A model generated the notes under the pieces. The model was not told where the DNA came from, made no database searches, and saw nothing but the letters and a program-made list of their open reading frames with translations. The position numbers and the translations under genes were made by a program. Positions 37,047-46,611 of a stretch of DNA of 64,000 nucleotides are shown piece after piece (the first letter of the stretch is position 1; every line of letters begins with the position of its first letter). This DNA is from JBAJNN01 sp036881905 (GTDB lineage: Bacteria > Pseudomonadota > Alphaproteobacteria > Rhizobiales > Im1), in assembly GCA_036881905.1 (NCBI GenBank), contig JBAJNN010000010.1, positions 3,657 through 67,656 of the forward strand, given 5' to 3'.

Positions 37047-38378
37047 TCATATCCCAGCCAGAGGCGTGATTTCCGAGCCATCGGAAAAGCGCGAAAAACG
37101 GAACGGTACGGGGTTGACGATTGAGCGCGCACCTGTCGCAAGGTCTGCGGCGAGACGTCCCGCCCCCGGTCCTATTCCGAAACCGTGACCGGAAAACCCG
37201 GTCGCAATCACCAGGCCCGGCAGGCTTTCCACCGTGGAAACCACCGGCACCGCATCCGGCGTGACATCAATGAGCCCGCCCCAACATTGGGCAATCCTGG
37301 CGGCGTGGAAAACCGGAAACGCATCGGCAAGCCGCGCCAGCGCCGTATCGAGCATTTTTACATCCGGCTCGGGATCGAGGATTCGGGTACGCTCATAGGG
37401 TGACGGTTGATCCGGCCCCACGCGCTTCATGTCGCGCCATTCCTGGAGAAAACGCTTGCCAAGACGCAGCGACAGCGATGAATGGTTTTTTCTCAGGGCC
37501 GGAATGAATTGCATGAAAAACCGGAAACTGTCGGGCGCAAGGTCATATCTATTGGTCGCCAGCGTAGAGACCGTATAGCCGCCATCCTCGCGTCGGCGCA
37601 CGGAAAAATCGGGGCCGCGCACCGTCACCCGCGGCCCGCGTTCGAGCGGCTCGGTGCGCAAAACCGAATTGAGCACCTTGAGTTGCGGTAACACAATGCC
37701 GACATCGCGCAGGAGAAGACGCGACCACACCCCGCCGGCAACGACCACCACCGAAGCACCGATCATCCCGCGCTCGGTGACAACGCCGCAAACTTTGCCT
37801 GCCGCCCTCTCGATCCGCCGCACCGCGCAAGATGTGAGAATGCTCGCGCCCTTTGCCCGGGCAGCGCGGGCGATGGAAGGCGCCGCCTTTTGCGGTTCCG
37901 CGCGCCCGTCCGTCGGCGAATAGAGCGCGCCGTCGCAACCCAGAGCCATTTGCGGCAGCAGTTCGGCGACGTTCCCTGAATCGATAACGCCGACCCGGTG
38001 CTGGCTGCCCTTGATGGCATCGAGCCACGCGATGTTTTCTTCCCGGATCGCTTGGCTATAAAACGGCGTGACAATGCCGCACTGACGGTAACCCACATCA
38101 TGGCCCACGCGCTCGCCGAGCGTTTCCCAGATGCGGATCGATACCGCCATGAGGTCGATTTCTCGCGGGTCGCGCCCCGACAGCCTGACCCAACCCCAGT
38201 TGCGGCTGGATTGCTCGCCAGCAATGATCCCCTTCTCGCACAGAACCACCTTATAGCCGCGCTCGGCCAGCTCAAGCGCGGTTGAGGTTCCGATGATCCC
38301 CCCGCCGATCACCACGACATCCGCCTTTTCGGGCAGGCGAGGGCTAGAGTCAACGGATTCGACAGTTGGTCCCGGCAT
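37047..38378 (-). CDS. FAD-dependent amino acid oxidase (DAO family)
   Basis: A 443-residue flavoprotein with VVVIGGGIIGTSTALELAERG near residue 20, ARAKGA central region and C-terminal VIATGFSGHGFGIGPGAGRLAADL, typical of D-amino acid or glycine/sarcosine-type oxidoreductases. The ATG at 38378 follows GGGGAA. It is downstream of an amino-acid binding protein gene on the same strand (59-base gap), which suggests uptake and oxidation of an amino acid or amine. Substrate unknown. Confidence 0.88.
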   Translation of the reverse strand: MPGPTVESVDSSPRLPEKADVVVIGGGIIGTSTALELAERGYKVVLCEKGIIAGEQSSRNWGWVRLSGRDPREIDLMAVSIRIWETLGERVGHDVGYRQCGIVTPFYSQAIREENIAWLDAIKGSQHRVGVIDSGNVAELLPQMALGCDGALYSPTDGRAEPQKAAPSIARAARAKGASILTSCAVRRIERAAGKVCGVVTERGMIGASVVVVAGGVWSRLLLRDVGIVLPQLKVLNSVLRTEPLERGPRVTVRGPDFSVRRREDGGYTVSTLATNRYDLAPDSFRFFMQFIPALRKNHSSLSLRLGKRFLQEWRDMKRVGPDQPSPYERTRILDPEPDVKMLDTALARLADAFPVFHAARIAQCWGGLIDVTPDAVPVVSTVESLPGLVIATGFSGHGFGIGPGAGRLAADLATGARSIVNPVPFRFSRFSDGSEITPLAGI

Positions 38379-38437
38379 GGTTTTTTCCCCAAAGTTACGG
38401 TATGCAATGCGCCCCATGACGTCATTCAGGCGGGTGA

Positions 38438-39451
38438 CTAACGTATGGGCGGCGCGTACATGACTCCGCCTTCGGTCCATAATCTATTGAGACCGCGCGG
38501 CAAGCCGATCGGCGTATCGGGCCCAAGAGTGCGCGCGAAGACCTCGCCATAATTGCCGACAGTTTTAATGATGTTATAGGCCCAATCATTATCAAGCCCC
38601 AGCCCGACGCCAAAATCTCCCTCAAGACCGAGCAGATGGCGAATTTTCGGGTTGTTCGAGCCTCTCATCTCCCAGGCATTGCCGGAGGTTATGCCAAGCT
38701 CTTCGGCATCGACCATGGCGAACAACACCCATCTGACGATATTGAACCATTGATCGTCACCCTGTCGCACGACGGGGCCGCATGGTTCCTTGGAGATAAT
38801 CTCGGGCAGAAAGATATGGTCTTGTGGGTGGGCGAATTTGAGCCGATGGCCGGCCGCCCCGCCAAGATAGCTGGCATAGGCGTCGCAACGCCCGCTCTCA
38901 TAAACCCTGATGGCCTCGTCGGCCTTCTCGAAGGTGACCGGTTCATAGGTCATATTCCGGTTGCGAAACCAGTCGGCCACGGCCAGTTCGGTGGTGGTGC
39001 CGGCGGTGATGCAGATCGAGGCGCCGGCGAGCTGGCGGGCATTCGAGACCCCAAGCGATTTGCGCAGCATGAAACCGGTACCGTCGTAAAAATTCACGCC
39101 GGTAAACTTGAAACCCAACACGGTATCGCGTTTCAGCGTCCAGGTCGTCTGACGCACCAGAAGATCGACCTCGCCCGACTGGAGCGCGGTAAAACGCACC
39201 TTCGACTGGAGCGCGGTAAAACGCACCTTGTCGGGATCGCCGAAAACCGCTGCGGCGACCGCCCGGCATGTCTCGACATCAAGGCCGGCCCAGCGTCCTC
39301 GATCGTCGCTCGCGGAAAAGCCCGGCACGTCATATCCCACGCCACATTTGACATACCCTCTCGCTCTTACGTCATCCAGCGTTGTCGCCTCTGCTGTGGA
39401 TAGGCTGGCCATTGCCAGAGCCAGCGCGCAACAGATCGGTTTGTGTTTCAT
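38438..39451 (-). CDS. Amino acid ABC transporter substrate-binding protein (AapJ-like)
   Basis: A 337-residue periplasmic binding protein with signal peptide (ALALAMASLSTAEA) of the general L-amino-acid AapJ family: VRARGYVKCGVGYDVPGFS, GEVDLLVR, ADWFRNRNMTYEPV and ending near RTLGPDTPIGLPRGLN. It contains a perfect 27-base tandem repeat (39176-39229) that gives KVRFTALQS twice. The permease and ATPase genes aapQMP are missing beside it. Confidence 0.9.
   Translation of the reverse strand: MKHKPICCALALAMASLSTAEATTLDDVRARGYVKCGVGYDVPGFSASDDRGRWAGLDVETCRAVAAAVFGDPDKVRFTALQSKVRFTALQSGEVDLLVRQTTWTLKRDTVLGFKFTGVNFYDGTGFMLRKSLGVSNARQLAGASICITAGTTTELAVADWFRNRNMTYEPVTFEKADEAIRVYESGRCDAYASYLGGAAGHRLKFAHPQDHIFLPEIISKEPCGPVVRQGDDQWFNIVRWVLFAMVDAEELGITSGNAWEMRGSNNPKIRHLLGLEGDFGVGLGLDNDWAYNIIKTVGNYGEVFARTLGPDTPIGLPRGLNRLWTEGGVMYAPPIR
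39176..39229. repeat. 27-bp perfect tandem duplication in aapJ-like gene
   Basis: Two exact 27-base copies, 39176-39202 and 39203-39229, in frame. They encode KVRFTALQS repeated before GEVDLLVR. The protein length is nevertheless near the family's, so the repeat may have replaced the usual preceding residues. Confidence 0.85.
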
Positions 39452-39662
39452 TGCAAGCTTCCCCTGTTCTCGGGCTTTTATAGCCGGAAATACGCTTATT
39501 TTAGCATAAATCTATAACAAGACGGGTGCGGACCGATTATCGTCGCTTTCCTTATCCTCGGGCGGGTCAAGGCTCTCCTGCGTCAATTCGGGCGTAATCC
39601 TCTCCCCGCTCAGCCCGGGTTCGCGCGTCAGCAATTCGCGAATCGGCGCGATCGATTGCCCA

Positions 39663-40290
39663 TCATCTTTCCCCGCATCCGTGTTTAACGTTGTCGGCCC
39701 CCATTGCCACGAGTCCCCGGTTCATCGCGGCGTCCGACCGCATTGAGACAGCGGGAATGGCCTTCGCGCCACTTCGACCTCGAAGTGAGGGGGGACCTTG
39801 CGCGATCGGCACAAAGGATCCACGAACCCTGAAAATTTTCTCGATCAGGCCGACCTCAGCCAGAGCCCACGGATCTCCATCGAAGGCAAGCTGGCCCCCG
39901 TCAAGCAAAGAAATGCGGTCTGCAATCGACATGGCCTGGTTGAGGTCGTGAATCGCCATGACGATGGTGATTCCCCGTTCCCTGCTGAGCCGGTGGATTA
40001 TGTCGAGAAGCTCGACCTGATAACCGATATCGAGGAAGGACGTCGGCTCGTCGAGAAGCAGAATTTGCGCTTCTTGCGCAACCACCGCCGCGATCCAGAC
40101 ACGCTGACATTCGCCTCCCGACAGCTCGCGCAAGCTCCTGTCGGCAAATCCGGTCAGATTGGTGATCTCAAGAGCCCAGCGAATTGCCACCTCGTCTTTT
40201 GGACCATAACGTCTGAAAAGACCGACATGAGCGAACAGGCCCTGCCGAACCAATTGCCTGATGGCGCCGCAAAGGGCGCCGCCGGGTCCG
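39663..40290 (-). pseudogene. Siderophore-type (FecE/FhuC) ABC ATPase, N-terminus lost
   Basis: From about residue 41 of the open frame (near 40265) the sequence matches iron-siderophore ABC ATPases: QLVRQGLFAHVGLFRRYG, LRELSGGECQRVWIAAVVAQ (signature), ILLLDEPTSFLDIG (Walker B) and IHDLNQA (H-loop). The Walker A region is missing; what precedes belongs to another broken gene. A truncated ATPase without Walker A cannot hydrolyse ATP. Confidence 0.75.
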
Positions 40291-40342
40291 ACGGGGCCGG
40301 GCAGATAATCGCAACCGGTGTTTGAGGTCGCGGAGCAATAGC

Positions 40343-40760
40343 TTTGCTCAAGACGGAAATCAAAAGGCTGCCGGGTTTCATCCATTTCGTCTGAACCTTT
40401 GGATGGGCCGCGCGCCCGGACGCCGCCACCACAATGTCGGAGCAGGCGACCGCATCAGGAATGTCCTTCACCAATTCGATCTGCCTGTCGGGGAAATATT
40501 TTTCAAAGGCGGCAAGACTGGCGGCAATGCCGCCGGGGTGAGTTCCGAAAAGACGCAAGGTCTCAAGATGAGGCAGAACGGTGAGAAGATAAGTCAAGGT
40601 CTTGAGGCCCTGGGCGCTGTTTTCCGACCATCAATGCCGAACGGGCATTGGCCTTGGCGCAATGCCTCGCGATGATCGCCGTCGTCGCCGGGGTTCTTGA
40701 GCCGCCGATGCTCAGACGATGATGACCATCCATGACGAAAAGCGCACTCTCATGCACGGC
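40343..40760 (-). pseudogene. Ornithine cyclodeaminase/SbnB-like gene remnant
   Basis: Two frames together match the ornithine cyclodeaminase family. The first is ALFVMDGHHRLSIGGSRTPATTAIIARH (near 40750-40660). Then, after a frameshift around 40600, comes LETLRLFGTHPGGIAASLAAF ... CSDIVVAASG ... WMKPGSLLISVLSK (to about 40343). N-terminal third and C-terminus are missing. Relatives include SbnB-type enzymes of siderophore precursor synthesis. Confidence 0.65.
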
Positions 40761-41025
40761 AATGGGCTGTGTTCATCGCCCCTATTTCAGGGTTTTCGAT
40801 TCGATCTCGATCGCTCCGTTCGGGCCCACGCCTTCGGTAGGCGTGAGCGCACAAGAAACAATGAGGTGATGAGAAAACCAAGTCCTTTTCACAACGTACT
40901 TCCCTGATGCGACGGTCAAGCAAGGTTAAACATTCTCCGACGGTCATTCTATAAAACTGTGCGATAAAGTCAACTTTAAAATCGGGATTTTTATTCTGTT
41001 GTAAACCGGATGCCGTCACACACGG

Positions 41026-41760
41026 TCAAAGTGCGGTTCCAAACGCCGAAGAAGCGCGCTGTCCACAGCCTCTCCCAGAGTATTGGGAAAACCCGCAATC
41101 ATAGAGGGTTTCCGCCATCATAACTCTTCCACTCAATCGGCGACGGGGCATGAAGTCGTTCATGATCACGGCTGATGAACAATGCACCGCCTCCGGCGGC
41201 AACGAACCGTCGCACGGGCATCGACCACAGTTGCCGTTGTCGCCGGGTTGAGCGTGGCGGACCTCTCCATCGAGGATGAGATGGCCCGATTTTGCCGCCA
41301 AGGTCTGCGCGGACTGCGATGCGCTGCAACCGACCATTGAAGACTTTGAAAGGACAGCGTTGCAAAGGATCGGAGATTAACGCGACAGCGGCAAGAACGG
41401 CCCAGAGATTGGAAGTCCGCTCCCGCCGCCCGTCGAATAGCACGCACCAATTGTCAATCGTAGATCGCAGGATCGGCGCAGAGACTGGAACACCATACTG
41501 ATTCGCCCCCGGATCGCACGACCGGAACGACGCTGCAGATCGCCGATTTTCACGCCGTCACACATCGCCTCTTCGCGCATGGGGGCGATCAGACCGCACG
41601 GATTGCCCAGGCAAGTGCGGTCTTGCCGCACCCGGAGGGTCCCACAATCCCGACGATCATATTTGGATACACGGTCAGACTCTCTCTCACCCAGCACCCG
41701 GGCCGTGCTTCCTTTCGGATGGACAAAAGCAACAACCACGGCGTTTGCTTTCAATCCTCT
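41026..41760 (-). pseudogene. Oligopeptide-type (OppF/DppF) ABC ATPase remnant
   Basis: Fragments in several frames fit one ABC ATPase: V-Y-P-N-M-I-V-G-I-V-G-P-S-G-C-G-K-T (Walker A, other frame, near 41640), LIAPMREEAMCDGVKIGDL and GRISMVFQS (Q-loop), LQRIAV, then LAAKSGHLILDGEV (Walker B) and a FISRDHERL H-loop-like stretch. At least three frameshifts are needed. Confidence 0.6.
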
Positions 41761-41852
41761 TCATAGTCCCCCAAGGGGGCAATCGTATCTGAAGCTTGGG
41801 CTTCGTATTGAGAATCGGATCTGACCGCGCGGGGCTTTGACAGGAGGTTTAA

Positions 41853-42110
41853 ATGGCCAATTTTCCGCAATATTTCAGCGTGCTGGAGAATCCTTGCAGG
41901 AGCAACGCGGTCCGCCATCTGTTCTCCGAAAGCCTGTTCATCGCTTCTTATGCGAGCTTCGCGACGTTGAAACACCTGCGGACATGGCGAGGCCACTGCC
42001 ATTGACGGAAAACCCTCCGTGGCTTTTTCGATCATGCGTCAAAAAACGCAGCGGCGAATACGCTCTCAGCTTGGGGGCGCGGTGAGCGGTTGGCTTTGGT
42101 CTGCATGAGA
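41853..42110 (+). mobile_element. ISAs1-family transposase relic
   Basis: The frame starts at ATG 41853 after GGAGG and reads FPQYFSVLENPCRSNAVRHL, the N-terminal domain of ISAs1-type transposases. Further on, in another frame, D-G-K-T-L-R-G-F-F-D-H-A-S-K and L-S-A-W-G-R match the catalytic-domain start near 42004. Most of the gene is deleted; inverted ends were not found. Confidence 0.65.
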
Positions 42111-42281
42111 CGGGTCAAGGCACAGACGAGATCATGACTTCGCGCAGCCCCGTCGCGCTTTTAGGCGGTAAGGGCCGGTGGATCACAACGAATCGAATGC
42201 GTTACACTATCAGCGCGAAACGGCACAAGACGCCCTCAAATCAAGGCAGCCCATGACTCCCCGGCCCAAAGGCTACTCCCG
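42111..42281. other. Non-coding remnant region
   Basis: About 170 bases between the transposase relic and the AGCS gene; no recognisable gene. Confidence 0.3.
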
Positions 42282-43649
42282 TTACCACGCCTCGCCCAGC
42301 AAATAAGGCCTGCCGTCGAAGTAATCGCGGGTCATCTTGAACAGTATCGGCGACAATACGGCCAGACCGATCAGATTGGGAATCGCCATCAGACCGTTGG
42401 CGATATCGGCCAGGTTCCAGACCAGATTGAGCTTAGCGGTCGCTCCCACGGCCAGGAACAGCACAAAGACGATCCGGTAATAATTGATCAGCCTCAGTCC
42501 GAACAAATACTGAAAGCATTTTTCACCGTAAAAAGACCAGCTTAACGCGGTCGAGTAGGCGAACAACACCACCCCGACAATAACGACATATTGACCAATA
42601 CCGGTCAGCGAGGCGTTGAAGGACAGCGACGTCAGGGCCGCACCGCTTTTCCCCGAAGACCACTGACCGGAGGAGATGATCACCAGCGCCGTGATGCTGC
42701 AGACGACGAGCGTATCGATAAAGACGCCAACCATGGCGATCAACCCCTGACGAACCGGGTCCCGAGTTCGGGCGGCGGCATGCGCGATCGGCGCGCTGCC
42801 AAGGCCGGCTTCATTGGAAAAAAGGCCGCGGGCGATCCCGAACCGCATCGCCGCCATGACCGCGGCGCCGGCAAAGCCGCCGCGGGCCGCCGCCGGGGTA
42901 AAAGCATAGGTGAAAATAAGGTCTAGCGCCGTTGCGATCCGGCCGGCATTCAAGATAAGGACAAGGATACCTCCCAGCGAATAGACAACAACCATAAAGG
43001 GTACCAGCTTGCTGGCCACTAAAGCAATCCGTCTGATACCGCCGACGGTCACGATCCCGACCAGGACCACCATCGCCACGCCGGTTGCCCAGTGCGGGAT
43101 GGCAAACGCTCCTTCTAAGCCATCGGCCACGGAATTGGCTTGCACGGCAGAGCCGATGCCGAAAGCGGCAAAGGCGGCGAAGATGGCGAAGGCCATGCCC
43201 AGAAACCGCCCGTACGAGCCTTTCAGGCCATTGCGCAGATAATACATCGGCCCACCGCAGTGATCGCCATTGTCATCGACTTCGCGGAACCGCACCGCCA
43301 GGACCGCCTCGGCGTATTTGGTCGCCATGCCGACCAGGCCGGTGACCCATATCCAGAACACGGCCCCCGGCCCGCCCGAGGCAATGGCGGTGGCGACACC
43401 GGCTATGTTGCCGACGCCGACGGTGGCGGACAAGGCGGTCATGAGGGCGCTGAAAGGAGATATCTCGCCATCGGCGCGTTTAGCGGGCTGAGGCTTCCCC
43501 AACAGGGCGAGACCTCGCCCCAGTTTGCGAATGGGAACGGCCTTGAGGCCAAATTGCAAATACAAGCCGACGCCGACCAGCAGAACCATCATCACCGGCC
43601 CCCAGACGACTCCATCAATGAAATTGACACTTTCAGTAACGCCGTTCAT
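42282..43649 (-). CDS. Sodium:alanine symporter (AGCS family)
   Basis: A 455-residue alanine/glycine-cation symporter. The SALMTALSATVGVGNIAGVATAI segment, the GPGAVFWIWVTGLVGMATKYAE segment, GGPMYYL and FSNEAGLGSAPIAHA are signatures. The ATG at 43649 follows GGAGG with 7-base spacing. It is a single gene with no operon partner. Confidence 0.94.
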   Translation of the reverse strand: MNGVTESVNFIDGVVWGPVMMVLLVGVGLYLQFGLKAVPIRKLGRGLALLGKPQPAKRADGEISPFSALMTALSATVGVGNIAGVATAIASGGPGAVFWIWVTGLVGMATKYAEAVLAVRFREVDDNGDHCGGPMYYLRNGLKGSYGRFLGMAFAIFAAFAAFGIGSAVQANSVADGLEGAFAIPHWATGVAMVVLVGIVTVGGIRRIALVASKLVPFMVVVYSLGGILVLILNAGRIATALDLIFTYAFTPAAARGGFAGAAVMAAMRFGIARGLFSNEAGLGSAPIAHAAARTRDPVRQGLIAMVGVFIDTLVVCSITALVIISSGQWSSGKSGAALTSLSFNASLTGIGQYVVIVGVVLFAYSTALSWSFYGEKCFQYLFGLRLINYYRIVFVLFLAVGATAKLNLVWNLADIANGLMAIPNLIGLAVLSPILFKMTRDYFDGRPYLLGEAW

Positions 43650-43942
43650 TTTTATATCCTCCAAGAAGCAGAGCTTTTGGCCATTATTCGCCTATAATGC
43701 TTCAACATGCTCTTGAAACAGTGCCGTCGTCAAGCCCCATGATGAAACAACTTTTAAGCAAGATTCACCCGGCGGCCGGATCCGGTCCGACCCGATCGGG
43801 CTCCCGTCCCTTCCCGGAAAATGCTCTTGCAGACGCAAGGCAACAATGTTAGAGGGTGGATTCAAGATTGTTTATAAACGGCCGAGAGCTTTGTGAAAAG
43901 CGTCAGCCATCCCAAGTAAAGCTGGCCTTGGGGGAATGCGGT

Positions 43943-45263
43943 GTGAACTCTCTCATCGGCATCGGCGCCGGTCCCGGCAATCTCAGTATTGCCGCGCTGG
44001 CGCGGAATATTCCAGATCTCGATGTTCGACTTCTGGAGGCGCGCAGCTCGAGCGCCTGGCACTCGGGGTTGCTGTTCGAGCAGACGGGCCTTCAGGTCTC
44101 CTTTCTCAAGGATCTGGTCACGCCGGTCGATCCCACCAACCCGTTTTCGTTTCTCAATTTTCTCAAAGACAACCGTCGTCTTTATCAGTTCATCAATGCC
44201 GCTTTCGAGCAAACGCCGTGCCTTGAGTTCGATTCCTATCTGCGCTGGGTGAGCGGGCGTCTGGGTTGCGTGACTTACGGCCGGACAGCGCAATCCGTCG
44301 AGTTGGAAAAGGATCATCTGCGCATCATCACCGATGCGGGGGACACTCGCACCGCCAATGTGGCGCTCGGCCTCGGCCAGCAGCCGAAAGTGCCAAGAGT
44401 CACGGAGCCGCATCTGGGCCGGACTTTCTTTCATGCCGGTGAATTCCGGCAGAGAGTAGAATCCTTCGAAGGTCAGAGCATTGCGATCATCGGCTCCGGT
44501 CAAAGCGGGACGGAGGTTTTTCTTGAGACGATCTCAGGCCGGTTCGGAATGCCTCAGAGAGTGAACTGGATTTCGCGGACATCGCGTTTCATGCCCCTCG
44601 ACGAGACTGCTCTCACCAATGAAATGTTCACCCCGGGATTCGTCAACTATTTTTTCGACCTGCCCCCGGCGCAACGCCAAAAGATGAACGCGGAGATGCA
44701 TTTCACCAGTAACGGCATCTCGCCCTTATCGATGCGAAAACTGTACCAAACGCTCTACACCATGCGGTTTTTGGACCGGAATGAACCGAAAACCGCGCTG
44801 ATTCCCGGGCACGATCTGAAGGCGGTGATCCGGAATGGCTCCGGCTGGGCACTGACCCTCAAGGATCGACAACAGGGCGAGGAGAAAACAGCGAGGGCCG
44901 ATTGCGTTATCCTGTGCACCGGCTATGAGGCGAGGCCGCCGGATTGTATCGCGCCGCTTATCCCCGAATTGGCCCGCGATCATCAAGGCCCACTCATCAA
45001 CAAGGATTATTCGCTGGTTTGGACCCGACCGCGACGGCCGAAACTCTTCGTGGTCAACGCTGCTAAAAACCCACGGAAAACCCGACCCCAACCTTAGCCT
45101 GGTGGCCTACCGATCCGCGCGCATTGTGAATGCGGTCGCCGGACGCTCGGTGTTCGGTAAGCTTGATGACCGGCCGCTGATCGATTGGGCCGGGGAAAGC
45201 CTGAGCGAGCGGGAATCCGCGCCGCGGATGCGACCGACCACAAGGTTGGAGCCGACGGCATGA
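43943..45263 (+). CDS. Flavin N-hydroxylase (lysine/ornithine type), 3' frameshift
   Basis: A class B flavoprotein monooxygenase of the lysine N6/ornithine N5-hydroxylase family, first gene of a likely hydrazine-forming operon. Visible are the FAD motif GIGAGPGNLS, LQVSFLKDLVTPVDPTNPFSF, NADPH motif IIGSGQSGTE and DCVILCTGY. The open frame stops at 45097. In the next frame homology goes on (THGKPDPNLSLVAYRSARI...) to a TGA at 45263 that overlaps the cupin ATG. One extra base in the A5 run/C run at 45065-45073 explains it. Removing it gives about 439 residues, a normal length. The GTG at 43943 puts the FAD motif at the N-terminus; an upstream GTG at 43856 would add 29 residues. Confidence 0.82.
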
Positions 45264-45577
45264 GTTTGATCGGGGCAAACGCGCCGGAAGCGCTGGGCGA
45301 CGGGATACGGTTCAGCGAGTTCGATCTCGCCGGAGCAAAGGCTCCGTTTGAAGCATCCTGCTTCATCGTTGCGCCGGGAGTCACGACCGATCCGGATCGT
45401 CACGCCGTTCGCGAAATCTGGTTCATCGCCAGCGGCGCGGCGGAGGTTTACGTCGACGAGCAATCTTATCAGGTGAAGGCCGGAACGGCGCTTTTGTTCC
45501 AACCGCAACAGGTGCATCGTCTGGATAATTCCGGAACGGAGCCGGTGCGGGTCTTTTCCGTCTGGTGGTCGCCATGA
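45260..45577 (+). CDS. Small cupin (hydrazine synthetase cupin part)
   Basis: A 105-residue single-domain cupin. Metal ligands are probably His48 and Glu52 (DRHAVREIWFIASG, motif 1) and His86 (QPQQVHRLDNSG, motif 2). Its ATG overlaps the stop of the restored hydroxylase frame (ATGA at 45260-45263), and its stop overlaps the next start (ATGA at 45574-45577), so translation is coupled. In known hydrazine-forming enzymes a cupin domain fused to a MetRS-like domain rearranges an aminoacyl ester of N6-hydroxylysine into an N-N bond; I infer the same role here from context. Confidence 0.85.
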   Translation: MSLIGANAPEALGDGIRFSEFDLAGAKAPFEASCFIVAPGVTTDPDRHAVREIWFIASGAAEVYVDEQSYQVKAGTALLFQPQQVHRLDNSGTEPVRVFSVWWSP

Positions 45578-46611
45578 GCCCTGAAACCGACATCATTGTC
45601 GCGGGCGCCGGCATTGTCGGCTTGAGCGCTGCGATGCTCGCTATTCTGAGATGGCCGCAATGTCGGATTATCGTGCTCGAGCGCTCGCGGATCGGATCGG
45701 GCGCGAGCCGGTTCGGCGGGGCTTCGGATGTGCCTTTCACGCCGGATGAACGACACCGGGAGCTTGTCTGGAGGTCCACGAGGGTTCGTCGCGATTATCC
45801 GCAACTCCCTGAAGTCTCCCGTCGCGTCCCGACCATCTGGATCTCCAAGGCAAGCCCCGAGCGGCTCTCGGAGCGGCTTGGCGGAGCCAAGGTGACGCCG
45901 TTCGATCATACCGAGGGCGCGCTCCCGATCCGGCTTCATCCTGGAGAACGCGCATGGCGCGCCGGTGAAGGCCGTTTCGGCTGCCCGAATCTCGCATGCC
46001 AGACTCTCGCCCGGAGGTTGCGGGCTTCCGGACGGGTTCGCATTTTCGAGGCCACCCGTGTCGAGGCGATCGAACGGTGTGACGTCGGCCTGCGCATTTT
46101 CACCGCAAGGGCCGCAATCTCGGCGACAGGCGCCTGGGCCGTCAGTCAAAGCTGGGCCGGTCCCCATAAGGGCGTCCGCCTTAAGCGGATCGTCGCCGTT
46201 CATCTCGAAACCAAGGCTTTGCATCGGCTTCAGATTCAGTATGATCACGAAGACCTCTATTTCCTGCCCGATCCGCGCCAACCGGGGCGCTCCATCCTGT
46301 GCCTCTCCTCGCCCGAGCGCGCGCAGGGCACGAACCCGGACACATTCTCGCTTACCCGTGACGACCGCGCGCTTGCTCTGGCCGCGCTCGCCAAACACGC
46401 ACCCGAGCTTGTGAACAATCTGGCAGGTGGGCGCGTTTTCTGCGACGCTTACAACGAGGAGTGCGCGCCGGAGATTACAGTCTCGGCCGAGCTTCCAGGC
46501 CTCTTTCTCGCCGGAGTCTGCTCCGGCTCCGGGTTCCGCCACGCGCCCGCCATCGCTGACCATGCGCTCGACCTTGTCGCCCGGTATTTGCTCCATGCCC
46601 ACGCCGCCTGA
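45574..46611 (+). CDS. DAO-type FAD oxidoreductase (Spb39-like role)
   Basis: A 345-residue flavoprotein with IIVAGAGIVGLSAAML at the N-terminus and a C-terminal LFLAGVCSGSGFRHAPAIADHA. It resembles the glycine/D-amino acid oxidase fold. In the s56-p1 pathway such an oxidase cleaves the hydrazine-linked lysine conjugate to release hydrazinoacetic acid. The ATG at 45574 is chosen over a GTG three codons upstream because of the ATGA overlap. Substrate is inferred only from its neighbours. Confidence 0.85.
   Translation: MSPETDIIVAGAGIVGLSAAMLAILRWPQCRIIVLERSRIGSGASRFGGASDVPFTPDERHRELVWRSTRVRRDYPQLPEVSRRVPTIWISKASPERLSERLGGAKVTPFDHTEGALPIRLHPGERAWRAGEGRFGCPNLACQTLARRLRASGRVRIFEATRVEAIERCDVGLRIFTARAAISATGAWAVSQSWAGPHKGVRLKRIVAVHLETKALHRLQIQYDHEDLYFLPDPRQPGRSILCLSSPERAQGTNPDTFSLTRDDRALALAALAKHAPELVNNLAGGRVFCDAYNEECAPEITVSAELPGLFLAGVCSGSGFRHAPAIADHALDLVARYLLHAHAA

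Noticed and set aside
41751..42035. Minus-strand frame of 94 codons in the ISAs1 relic region
   Set aside because: The plus strand carries the recognisable transposase pieces; the minus frame is its shadow.
43856..43942. Upstream GTG start adding 29 residues to the N-hydroxylase
   Set aside because: The extension has no family similarity and would move the FAD motif away from the N-terminus; GTG 43943 has a purine-rich site upstream.
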